Origin: Pseudomonadota bacterium | GTDB taxonomy: Bacteria > Desulfobacterota > Syntrophia > Syntrophales > UBA5619 | DNA: 6,153 nucleotides | Direction: 5' to 3' | Assembly: GCA_018819165.1 (NCBI GenBank) | Contig: JAHJQP010000232.1 | Coordinates: forward strand, 1 to 6,153 | Shown here: piece by piece, positions 1 to 5,990 of the stretch | Position numbering within the stretch: position 1 is the stretch's first letter | Layout: each line of letters begins with the position of its first letter | The notes under the pieces: generated by a model | Told to the model about the DNA's origin: nothing | Seen by the model: the letters and a program-made list of their open reading frames with translations, nothing else | Databases searched by the model: none | Translations under genes and position numbers: made by a program

Positions 1-38
1 AGATCAAAATCACATGTTATACTGACACATCTTTTCAT
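1..38 (-). CDS. 5' end of a divergent gene, product unknown (partial)
   Basis: On the minus strand an ATG at 38-36 opens a frame with no stop up to the window edge, reading MKRCVSITCDFD. A strong Shine-Dalgarno AAGGAG (complement of 47-52) sits 8 bases upstream of the ATG, which is the main reason for calling a gene from so few codons. Twelve residues are too few to assign a family, and I do not recognise it. The gene would run leftward, divergent from the macrodomain gene. Its start codon and part of its ribosome binding site lie within one arm of the 37-49/85-97 inverted repeat, so translation may depend on RNA folding. The alternative is chance occurrence of an SD plus ATG in non-coding DNA. 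Confidence 0.5.
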   Translation of the reverse strand, partial: MKRCVSITCDFD

Positions 39-97
39 CACGGTCTCTCCTTCAAGGTTTTTGTTTCTCAAAACGTACCCTAAAGAGAGACCGTGAT
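37..97 (-). promoter_or_regulatory. 13-bp inverted repeat over the RBS/start of the divergent gene
   Basis: ATCACGGTCTCTC at 37-49 is the exact reverse complement of GAGAGACCGTGAT at 85-97, with a 35-base spacer. In a minus-strand transcript the 3' arm contains the GGAGAG part of the ribosome binding site and the first bases of the ATG, so the hairpin would sequester the start. Read on the plus strand the stem is followed by six T (97-102) and could pass for an intrinsic terminator. The long loop and the lack of a plus-strand gene upstream make that less likely. It could also be a DNA operator with widely spaced half-sites. Confidence 0.45.
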
Positions 98-113
98 TTT
101 TTCAATTTACTTT

Positions 114-142
114 TTGACCCACCTTTTGAACGTTACTAAAAT
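114..142 (+). promoter_or_regulatory. Predicted sigma70 promoter of the macrodomain gene
   Basis: TTGACC (114-119) and TAAAAT (137-142) each match the sigma70 -35 and -10 consensus at five of six bases and are separated by exactly 17 bases. Transcription would start near 149, giving a leader of about 75-80 bases before the macrodomain start. It lies outside the inverted repeat at 37-97, so that repeat would not be in this transcript. Confidence 0.55.
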
Positions 143-226
143 ATTAGGATTCAGGTTGCGATGGTTTTTGCGGCATCCTTTTTTACGCTTAAAGAAACTG
201 AATCGTGATCATGGCGAAACGTGAAT

Positions 227-763
227 ATGAAAGCAATACAAGCAGATATTACTACTCTTCAGATTGACGCTATAGTCAACGCGGCAAATGCGTCACTCTT
301 GGGAGGCGGCGGAGTGGACGGGGCCATTCATCGTGCAGCAGGGCCGGAGTTATTGGCGGAATGCCGAACACTCGGCGGGTGCCGTACTGGTGACGCCAAA
401 ATCACCAGGGGGTACAGCTTGCCTGCGAAGTACGTCATTCATACGGTCGGACCCGTGTGGCATGGCGGCAAAGCTGGAGAAAAAGCGAAGTTGGCTGATT
501 GCTATCGACGGTGCTTGGAAGTCGCACATGAGAACGGAGTTAGAACTATTGCATTTCCTGTGATAAGTACCGGCGTCTACGGTTATCCAATTGAGGAGGC
601 TACCCAAATCGCCGTAAGTACAGTCCGGGACTTCCTGAAGGAGAATACAACTTCAATGGAAGTGATTTTTTGCTGTTTTTCGGAGCATGATTTATCGGTG
701 TATAAAAGATACGTGGCGTGCAACTCAGAGGCCCTTACTGAAGGAAGGGACATATGGGAATGA
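227..763 (+). CDS. Stand-alone macrodomain protein (O-acetyl-ADP-ribose deacetylase / ADP-ribose hydrolase type)
   Basis: This is a single-domain protein of 178 residues, the usual size for the YmdB/MacroD-like class. Known members are cytoplasmic, bind ADP-ribose, and hydrolyse O-acetyl-ADP-ribose or remove mono-ADP-ribose from acidic side chains. Visible hallmarks, numbered from the ATG, are a near-N-terminal AD (6-7), IVNAANASLLGGGGVDGAIH (16-35) with the catalytic-site Asn21 and Asp31, the VIHTVGPVW strand (70-78), and the second phosphate-binding loop ISTGVYGYP (113-121). The start is uncertain: ATG 227 is chosen over the in-frame GTG at 221, and neither has a clear Shine-Dalgarno. The gene is AT-richer than the genes from 1247 onward, which hints at horizontal transfer. 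No DarT-like toxin or sirtuin is visible nearby, so its substrate cannot be inferred from context. The family call is firm, the exact activity is not. Confidence 0.9.
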   Translation: MKAIQADITTLQIDAIVNAANASLLGGGGVDGAIHRAAGPELLAECRTLGGCRTGDAKITRGYSLPAKYVIHTVGPVWHGGKAGEKAKLADCYRRCLEVAHENGVRTIAFPVISTGVYGYPIEEATQIAVSTVRDFLKENTTSMEVIFCCFSEHDLSVYKRYVACNSEALTEGRDIWE

Positions 764-888
764 GGCGAGATAAAGAAGGCCTGCCCCTGAGCCAGCGAAC
801 AATGTCAGCGTGCAGGATTGTTAGACTCAGTTATAACGTATGCTCCACACCGACAATACTCTTTATATGCTCGACAAAAGGAGAATAA

Positions 889-1026
889 ATGAACAACTGC
901 AAATGTGGTTGCGGTAATCCAGCCAAAGGTACTGATCCTGATCCTCCTGATCGGCGTCCTGACGGCGGGCAAGGTGATGATCCTGCGGATGAGAAGGTTC
1001 CGCCGGATCGTCGGGTGATGGGTTAA
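889..1026 (+). CDS. Small Cys/Asp/Pro-rich protein, 45 residues, unknown function
   Basis: A complete short ORF starts at ATG 889 behind AAAAGGAG (876-883), a strong ribosome binding site with a 5-base spacer, and stops at TAA 1024-1026. The N-terminus carries Cys4, Cys6 and Cys8 in CKCGCG, a pattern suited to metal binding and similar to zinc-knuckle starts of some phage HNH nucleases. The rest is strongly hydrophilic, with eight Asp and many Pro and Arg, and no membrane segment. The pentapeptide PPDRR occurs twice (residues 19-23 and 38-42) using different codons, which suggests protein-level constraint rather than fresh DNA duplication. Two hairpins follow directly, so the transcript has a defined end. 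It may be co-transcribed with the macrodomain gene 125 bases upstream; I see no convincing promoter between them. I do not recognise a family. It could be a metal-binding peptide, a modified-peptide precursor or a remnant of a larger protein. Confidence 0.6.
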   Translation: MNNCKCGCGNPAKGTDPDPPDRRPDGGQGDDPADEKVPPDRRVMG

Positions 1027-1039
1027 CTTGGGAAAAACG

Positions 1040-1068
1040 TCCCTGCCCCCGTAACCGAGGGGCAGGGA
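1040..1068. repeat. 10-bp hairpin after the small ORF
   Basis: TCCCTGCCCC (1040-1049) pairs perfectly with GGGGCAGGGA (1059-1068) across a 9-base loop. It lies 13 bases after the small-protein stop and is followed by AAACAG rather than a T run, so alone it is not an intrinsic terminator. It may stabilise the 3' end of the message or help the terminator 10 bases downstream. Confidence 0.6.
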
Positions 1069-1077
1069 AACAGATCG

Positions 1078-1123
1078 GAGGGGGACAGACGACCAGTCTG
1101 TCCCCCTCTTTATTTTATTTTGT
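1078..1123 (+). terminator. Rho-independent terminator, GGGGGACAG-type palindrome copy A
   Basis: GAGGGGGACAGAC (1078-1090) is perfectly complementary to GTCTGTCCCCCTC (1096-1108), a GC-rich 13-bp stem with a 5-base loop. A T-rich tail follows (TTTATTTTATTTT from 1109). This is a strong plus-strand intrinsic terminator that would end transcripts of the macrodomain and small-protein genes. It shares the GGGGGACAG/CTGTCCCCC core with the palindromes at 3868-3927 and 5957-6014, but only this copy has a T tail. Confidence 0.85.
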
Positions 1124-1145
1124 TTGCGGGAGAATGAGCTTTCGG

Positions 1146-1174
1146 TTGAAAATTCCGGTCAAAAAAGATATTTA
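1146..1174 (+). promoter_or_regulatory. Weak promoter-like region ahead of the 871-residue protein gene
   Basis: TTGAAA (1146-1151) is a fair -35 element, and 17 bases later lies the AT-rich tract TATTTATAT (1169-1177), whose best hexamers match the -10 consensus only partly. Because the terminator at 1078-1123 isolates the downstream genes, a promoter for the 1247-6153 run is expected between 1124 and 1246. This is the best candidate, with low certainty. Confidence 0.3.
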
Positions 1175-1212
1175 TATCCTGCAACGCTTAAGTCAAATCC
1201 GCGGACATGAAA

Positions 1213-1226
1213 GGGGAGCTGACCCC
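1213..1226. repeat. Orphan degenerate half-copy of the palindrome family
   Basis: GGGAGCTGACCCC at 1214-1226 matches 12 of 13 bases of one arm of the large palindrome before dapF (GGGAGCTGTCCCC, 3907-3919). No complementary partner arm is present nearby. It lies 20 bases before the start of the 871-residue protein gene, within its leader. It may be a decayed relic of the same repeat, or chance similarity of a GC-rich stretch. Confidence 0.35.
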
Positions 1227-1246
1227 GGCAATAATAGGGATTAAGA

Positions 1247-3862
1247 ATGCATTCAAGAATGGTGACCAGCGGCCTTATCGCACTGGACCATGTGCTCCAG
1301 GGGCTCCGGCTGGGGGACAACGTCGTCTGGCAGGTGGACAGCCTCGATGATTACCGGTACTTTGCGGAGCCTTTCGCCCGGCAGGCGATCCGGGACGGGA
1401 AGCGGTGCATCTACCTGCGCTTTGCCCCCCATGCCCCGATCCTTCCGCCGCTCGACGGCCTCGTGACGATCCCGGTCGATCCCCATCTCGGTTTTGATGC
1501 TTTCAGCGGCGCCCTCCACCAGATCATCGAAGCGGAGGGCCGGGAGGTCTTCTACGTTTTCGACAGCCTCTCGGCGCTCGTCGTCGAATGGGCCACCGAC
1601 GAACTCCTGGCCAACTTCTTCCAGGTCACCTGTCCCTTCCTCTTCGAACTCGATACGGTCGCCTATTTCGCCCTCACCCGCGGCCAGCACAGCCACGGCG
1701 CCGTCGCCAGGATCAGGGACACCACGCAGGTCCTCCTCGATATCTACCAGGCGAAGGGGGAGATGTACCTCCATCCGCTCAAGGTATGGGACCGCTATTC
1801 CCCCCAGATGTTCCTCCCCCACGTGATGTCGGACCCGTCCTGGACGCCGGTTTTCGGGAGCGGAGAGGCCGCGGCCCTGTCGGCTTCGGCGGGCCGCGGG
1901 CCGCTCCAGGTGATGGCGAAATCGATCGCCCCCTGGGAGAGCGTCTACCGGAGGCTCATGCAGTATCGCGAAACGGGGATGGACCTCGATGAGAAGACTC
2001 CGGAAGTCGCAGCCCTCAAGCAGGAGCTCTCCCGGATGATGATCGGGACCCATCCGGAGTTCAGCCGCCTGGTGGACAACTACGTCACGCTCAACGATCT
2101 TTTCGACATCCGCGACCGCCTCATCGGTTCGGGGCGGATCGGCGGCAAGGCGGCGGGGATGCTTGTAGCCCGGCGCATCCTCATGGCAGTGCCGGGAGAG
2201 ACGGACTTCTCCGAGATCCTCGATGCCCACGACTCCTTCTACATCGGCTCGGATGTCTTCTTCACCTTCCTGGTGAACAACGACCTTTTCCGCTTGCGCC
2301 TCCAGCTCTCCCGTGCCACCCAGATTTCACACGAGGAATTCGCGGAGGTCGAGAAGCGCTTTCTCGCCGGGCGGTTTCCGCCGGAGATCATGGAGCAGTT
2401 CCGGGATATGCTTGCCTACTTCGGCCAGGCGCCGATCATCGCCCGCTCCAGCAGTCTGCTTGAGGACAGCTTCGGGAACGCCTTTGCCGGCAAGTACCGC
2501 AGCGAGTATTGCGCCAACCAGGGAACGCCGGAGGAGCGCCTGGAGGCGTTTCTCCGTGCCGTGAAGCTCGTCTACGCGAGCGCCATAAATCCGGACGCAA
2601 TGACCTACAGGCGGGCGCGGGGGCTGGGAGAGAGCGACGAGCAGATGGCGATCCTCGTCCAGCGCGTTTCCGGAACACCTTACAAACAGTTCTTCTTCCC
2701 GAGCCTGGCCGGCGTGGCCTTCTCCCGGAACCCCTACGCCTGGACGGACCGGATCGACCCCGCCAGGGGGATGATCCGTCTTGTCTTCGGCCTGGGCACC
2801 CGGGCGGTGAACCGGGTCGGAAACGATTACCCCCGGATGATCGCCGTGAGTCACCCCCAGCTGCGGCCCGAGTCCGGCGCCAAGATCGCCAAGTACTCCC
2901 AGTGGGAGGTCGACCTTATCGATCTTGAGGAAAATACTCTGACGACCAGGCCGCTCATGGAAGTCCTGGAGGGCCGCGACTACCCGAACCTTTACCTCCT
3001 CGTCTCCCTGATGAAGGACGGCTATCCGGCGGACCCCTGGACGAGCCGCCTGGAGACCACCCAGGACGAGCTGGTCCTTACCTTCAACAACCTCCTCGTC
3101 AAAACCGCCTTCGTCCGACTAATCGGAGAGATGCTGACCCGCCTGGAAAAGGCCTACGGCCAGCCGCTCGACACGGAATTCACGGCCGCGGTGGATGCGG
3201 CGGGCCGGGTCCGGATCAACCTCCTCCAGTGCCGCCCGATGAAGCTCCCCGGGGCTACGGGTCCGGTTCAGCTCCCCGAGGGTATCCCGCCGGAGCGGGT
3301 CCTCTTCCGGTCGGGTCGGACGATCAGCGGCGGCGTCACGCCGCCCATCCGCTACCTCCTCTACATCGATCCGGAATGGTACGGCGCCATCGACTCCCCG
3401 GAGACAAAGAAGTCCTTCGGCCGCATCGTCGGACGGATCAACGAAAATCCCGCCGTTGCGCAGGGCCGGATCCTGATGATGGGGCCGGGGCGCTGGGGGA
3501 GCAGCAATATCAACCTCGGCGTGAACGCGAGCTATGCCGACATCAGCAACACGACCGTCCTGGTGGAGATGGCGCGGGAAGAGGCGGGGCAGGTGCCGGA
3601 GGTCTCCTACGGGACCCATTTCTTCCTCGACCTCGTCGAGGCGCAGATCATCTACCTGCCCGTCTTCCCGAACGACCCGGAGGCGGAGTTCAACCGGGAG
3701 GTGTTCGAGAGCCTTCCGAATATTCTGACGGACCTCCTGCCGGATGCGGGTCGGTTTGGGGAAGTCATCCGCGTCTTCGACCTGCCGGCAACGACGGGCG
3801 GTCTCTACGCCCACGTTGTGGCCGATCCGCAAAGTCAGCGGGCGATCTGCTATCTAGAATGA
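1247..3862 (+). CDS. Fusion of a degenerate KaiC/RecA-like domain and a PEP-synthase-type ATP-binding domain
   Basis: This 871-residue, probably soluble protein has three parts. Residues 1-190 resemble a KaiC/RadA-type RecA fold: GLIALDHVLQGLRLGDNVVW (9-28), where a GSGKT Walker A should follow but reads VDSLDDYRY, then a Walker-B-like VFYVFDSLSAL (101-111). Residues about 295-665 are a pyruvate-phosphate-dikinase N-terminal ATP-binding domain: IGGKAAGM (298-305), ARSSSLLEDSFGNAFAGKY (399-417), GVAFSRNP (489-496) and the closing LLQCRPM (659-665). Residues about 685-871 form a C-terminal domain with GPGRWGSSNINLG (746-758) and SYGTHFFLDLVEA (787-799). The phosphohistidine and PEP-binding TIM-barrel domains of true PEP synthase/PPDK are absent, so PEP synthesis is unlikely; the substrate is unknown. 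The start is ATG 1247 behind AGGGA (1236-1240); ATG 1259 is possible. The gene appears to lead a run with dapF and dapL. Confidence 0.85.
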   Translation: MHSRMVTSGLIALDHVLQGLRLGDNVVWQVDSLDDYRYFAEPFARQAIRDGKRCIYLRFAPHAPILPPLDGLVTIPVDPHLGFDAFSGALHQIIEAEGREVFYVFDSLSALVVEWATDELLANFFQVTCPFLFELDTVAYFALTRGQHSHGAVARIRDTTQVLLDIYQAKGEMYLHPLKVWDRYSPQMFLPHVMSDPSWTPVFGSGEAAALSASAGRGPLQVMAKSIAPWESVYRRLMQYRETGMDLDEKTPEVAALKQELSRMMIGTHPEFSRLVDNYVTLNDLFDIRDRLIGSGRIGGKAAGMLVARRILMAVPGETDFSEILDAHDSFYIGSDVFFTFLVNNDLFRLRLQLSRATQISHEEFAEVEKRFLAGRFPPEIMEQFRDMLAYFGQAPIIARSSSLLEDSFGNAFAGKYRSEYCANQGTPEERLEAFLRAVKLVYASAINPDAMTYRRARGLGESDEQMAILVQRVSGTPYKQFFFPSLAGVAFSRNPYAWTDRIDPARGMIRLVFGLGTRAVNRVGNDYPRMIAVSHPQLRPESGAKIAKYSQWEVDLIDLEENTLTTRPLMEVLEGRDYPNLYLLVSLMKDGYPADPWTSRLETTQDELVLTFNNLLVKTAFVRLIGEMLTRLEKAYGQPLDTEFTAAVDAAGRVRINLLQCRPMKLPGATGPVQLPEGIPPERVLFRSGRTISGGVTPPIRYLLYIDPEWYGAIDSPETKKSFGRIVGRINENPAVAQGRILMMGPGRWGSSNINLGVNASYADISNTTVLVEMAREEAGQVPEVSYGTHFFLDLVEAQIIYLPVFPNDPEAEFNREVFESLPNILTDLLPDAGRFGEVIRVFDLPATTGGLYAHVVADPQSQRAICYLE

Positions 3863-3867
3863 AAAGG

Positions 3868-3927
3868 GGAAAAGGGGGGACAGCTCCCGATTTTTTCCAA
3901 AAAATCGGGAGCTGTCCCCCCTTTTCC
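3868..3927. repeat. Large perfect palindrome, GGGGGACAG family copy B
   Basis: Bases 3868-3896 are the exact reverse complement of 3899-3927: a 29-bp perfect inverted repeat with a 2-base centre. The arm reads GG-AAAA-GGGGGG-ACAGCTCCCGA-TTTTTT. It fills most of the 80-base gap between the preceding stop codon and dapF and ends 3 bases before the dapF Shine-Dalgarno. The T run lies inside the stem rather than after it, so it is not a classic terminator. In RNA it would form a very stable hairpin that could attenuate transcription, protect the upstream message from 3' decay or tune dapF expression. Confidence 0.9.
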
Positions 3928-3942
3928 AGCGGAGGAAAGATT

Positions 3943-4767
3943 ATGATCGAATTCTATAAGATGAGCGGAAGCGGCAACGACTTCATCCTGATAGACAACC
4001 GGGACGGGTCGCTTGATGTGGGGGATGTCGTTGCCTTTGTGAAAAAGGTCTGCGAGCGGAAGGTTTCGGTGGGGGCGGACGGCCTGATCCTCGTCGAGCG
4101 GTCGAACAAGGTCGATTTCCGGTGGCGGTTCTTCAACGCCGACGGCTCCGAGGTGGAGATGTGCGGAAACGGCGGCCGGTGCGCCGCCCGCTTCGCCTTC
4201 CTCAAGGGGATCGCCGGGGAGAAGGTCTCCTTCGAGACCGTGCCCGGCATCATTGACGCCGAGGTCCGGGGGAACGTGGTCAAGCTCCGCCTGACCGATC
4301 CCCGCGACCTTGTCCTGGACGACCGGATCCGGATCAAGAACGAGTCGCTCTTCGTCCACAGCATCAACACGGGGGTCCCCCACGTTGTCCATTTCGTCCG
4401 CGATCCGGACGACTTCGCCGTCTTCGAGACCGGCCGGGCGATCCGCTACCACGAACATTACCACCCCGCCGGGACGAACGCCAATTTCGTGGCCGTCGAC
4501 GACCAGCACACCCTGCGGGTCCGGACCTACGAGCGCGGCGTGGAGGACGAGACCCTGGCCTGTGGGACTGGCTCCGTCGCCGCGGCCCTGATCGCCGCCA
4601 AGAAGGGGTTCGTGGACTCCCCGGTGGACGTCCGGGTGAAAAGCGGCGAGCGATTGACGATCCACTTCGAGCGGACCGAGGACGGTTTCACGAAGGTGTA
4701 TCTCGAAGGAAAGGTTAAAGTGGTATATCAGGGCTCGCTTTGGGACGAAGCCTGGAAGGATAGGTAA
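3943..4767 (+). CDS. dapF: Diaminopimelate epimerase
   Basis: DapF converts LL-diaminopimelate to meso-diaminopimelate in the cytoplasm by a two-base mechanism without a cofactor, feeding lysine and peptidoglycan synthesis. The 274-residue product has the normal family length. Hallmarks are MSGSGNDFILID (7-18), FFNADGSEVEMCGNGGRCAA (63-82) with catalytic Cys74, the substrate-binding NANF (179-182), and YERGVEDETLACGTGSVAAA (196-215) with the second catalytic Cys207. Both active-site halves are intact. The start is ATG 3943, supported by GGAGG (3931-3935) with a 7-base spacer and by the conserved FYKMSGSGNDF opening. The reading frame is open far upstream (from 3229), but only as a shadow of the preceding gene. 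dapL follows after 29 bases, consistent with co-transcription. Confidence 0.97.
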   Translation: MIEFYKMSGSGNDFILIDNRDGSLDVGDVVAFVKKVCERKVSVGADGLILVERSNKVDFRWRFFNADGSEVEMCGNGGRCAARFAFLKGIAGEKVSFETVPGIIDAEVRGNVVKLRLTDPRDLVLDDRIRIKNESLFVHSINTGVPHVVHFVRDPDDFAVFETGRAIRYHEHYHPAGTNANFVAVDDQHTLRVRTYERGVEDETLACGTGSVAAALIAAKKGFVDSPVDVRVKSGERLTIHFERTEDGFTKVYLEGKVKVVYQGSLWDEAWKDR

Positions 4768-4782
4768 GGAATCAACCGCTGG

Positions 4783-4799
4783 AAAGGAGAAAGACATTG
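4783..4799 (+). promoter_or_regulatory. Ribosome binding site that fixes the TTG start of dapL
   Basis: AAAGGAG (4783-4789) lies 7 bases before TTG 4797-4799. The next in-frame ATG is at codon 16 and would remove the conserved ADRLTKIPPYLF opening, so the TTG start is well supported. A TTG start usually lowers initiation, which a near-ideal Shine-Dalgarno may offset. Confidence 0.8.
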
Positions 4800-5990
4800 C
4801 AGATTGCCGACCGTTTGACGAAGATACCGCCCTATCTGTTCATGGAACTGAGGAAGAAGATCGCCAGGGCCAAGGCCGACGGCGTGGACGTCATCAGCCT
4901 CGCGATCGGGGATCCCGTGGAGCCGACCCCCGACTCGATCATCGACGAGCTCTGCCGGACGGCCCGCGACCCGGAGAACCACCGCTACCCGACGGACGAG
5001 GAGAAGGGGATGTTCGCCTTCCGCCGCGAGGTCGCCCGCTGGTACGAGACCCGCTACGGGGTGAGGCTCGACCCCGCGACGGAACTCCTGGGGCTGATCG
5101 GCTCCAAGGAGGGGTGCCACCACTTCGTCATGGCCCGGATCAACCCCGGCGACGTCGTCCTGATGACCGACCCCGGCTACCCCGCCTACCGGGCGAGCAT
5201 CCTGATGGGGGGCGGGATACCTTACAACGTCCCGATCCTGCCTGAGAACGGCTACCTCCCCGTCTTTGAGGAGATCCCGGAGGAGATCGTCCAAAAGGCG
5301 CGCGGGATGTTCCTCAACTACCCCAACAACCCGACCGGCGCCTGCGCCACCCGGGAGTTCCTCGATCGGCTCGTCGCCTTCGCGAAGAAAAACGACATCG
5401 CCGTCTGCTACGACAACCCCTACAGCGAGATCGTCTTTGCCGGCCAGGAGCGGCTCAGCTTTCTGATCGCCGACGGGGCGAAGGAGGTGGGAATCGAACT
5501 GAATTCCCTCTCCAAACCCTACAACATGACGGGCTGGCGGATCGGGATGGCCGCGGGGAACCCCGGGCTCATCGCGGCGATCAGCAAGGTGAAGGAGAAC
5601 ACCGACTCCGGGATCTTCAACGCTATCCAGTACGCGGGGATCAAGGCGCTCCGTGAGGAGGCGGGAAATATCGACAGGGTGCTCGCTGTCTACACCCGGA
5701 GGCGGGAGAAGGTCCTAAAGACCCTGGCCAGGATCGGCATCGACTTCAACCCGCCGAAGGGGACCTTCTACCTCTGGGTCCCGACGCCGAAGGGTATGGG
5801 TTCTTTAGAGTTCACAAACCAGTTGTTCGAGAAGGCGGCCGTCGTCGTGGCGGCCGGCACTGCCTACGGCCAGTACGGCGAAGGGTTCATCCGGATCTCC
5901 CTGACCGTGCCCGACGCCCGCCTGGAGGAGGCGCTGTCCCGGATCGAGAAGGCCTTAATGGGGGGACAGCGCCCCTATTTCCCCTACTGA
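4797..5990 (+). CDS. dapL: LL-diaminopimelate aminotransferase (PLP-dependent class I/II)
   Basis: DapL moves an amino group from glutamate to tetrahydrodipicolinate to give LL-diaminopimelate in one step, bypassing the acylated DapD/DapC/DapE route. The 397-residue product shows the DapL-like opening RLTKIPPYLF (6-15), LAIGDPVEPTP (35-45), YPTDEEKGMFAFRREVARWY (64-83) and GSKEG (102-106). It also has the aminotransferase motifs NYPNNPTG (174-181), Asp206 and Tyr209 in YDNPYSE, the PLP-binding Lys240 in SLSKPYNMTGWRIG, and substrate-carboxylate Arg366. A neighbouring dapF, 29 bases upstream, strengthens this over a generic aspartate/alanine aminotransferase, which remains the alternative. The start is TTG 4797. 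The last ten residues (MGGQRPYFPY) and the stop codon are encoded by a palindromic repeat, so the C-terminal tail is probably repeat-derived and outside the fold. Confidence 0.88.
   Translation: MQIADRLTKIPPYLFMELRKKIARAKADGVDVISLAIGDPVEPTPDSIIDELCRTARDPENHRYPTDEEKGMFAFRREVARWYETRYGVRLDPATELLGLIGSKEGCHHFVMARINPGDVVLMTDPGYPAYRASILMGGGIPYNVPILPENGYLPVFEEIPEEIVQKARGMFLNYPNNPTGACATREFLDRLVAFAKKNDIAVCYDNPYSEIVFAGQERLSFLIADGAKEVGIELNSLSKPYNMTGWRIGMAAGNPGLIAAISKVKENTDSGIFNAIQYAGIKALREEAGNIDRVLAVYTRRREKVLKTLARIGIDFNPPKGTFYLWVPTPKGMGSLEFTNQLFEKAAVVVAAGTAYGQYGEGFIRISLTVPDARLEEALSRIEKALMGGQRPYFPY

Noticed and set aside
37..102. Plus-strand Rho-independent terminator (stem followed by TTTTTT)
   Set aside because: The loop is 35 bases, the only gene to the left appears to run on the minus strand, and the stem overlaps that gene's ribosome binding site, so a leader element is a better reading.
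794..827. Possible integron attC site (AACAAT/ATTGTT inverted repeat ending in GTTAGAC)
   Set aside because: GTTAGAC fits the GTTRRRY core and the arms pair over 6 bp, but the span is only about 34 bases, the matching RYYYAAC core is absent (AGCGAAC), and no second attC or integrase is visible.
1253..2230. Long minus-strand open frame (also 2327-2854, 3119-3832, 3850-4797 and 4728-5294)
   Set aside because: These are antisense shadows of GC-rich genes: no recognisable motifs, repetitive Asp/Arg/Gly/Val composition, and the plus-strand genes there have clear family signatures.
1247..3862. Annotation as full phosphoenolpyruvate synthase or pyruvate phosphate dikinase
   Set aside because: Only the N-terminal ATP-binding module is recognisable; the phosphohistidine motif and the PEP-binding barrel are not seen in the 871 residues.
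3229..3942. In-frame 238-codon extension upstream of dapF
   Set aside because: It overlaps the C-terminal coding region of the 871-residue protein in another frame, has low-complexity Gly/Pro/Arg composition, and dapF has a good ribosome binding site and conserved start at 3943.
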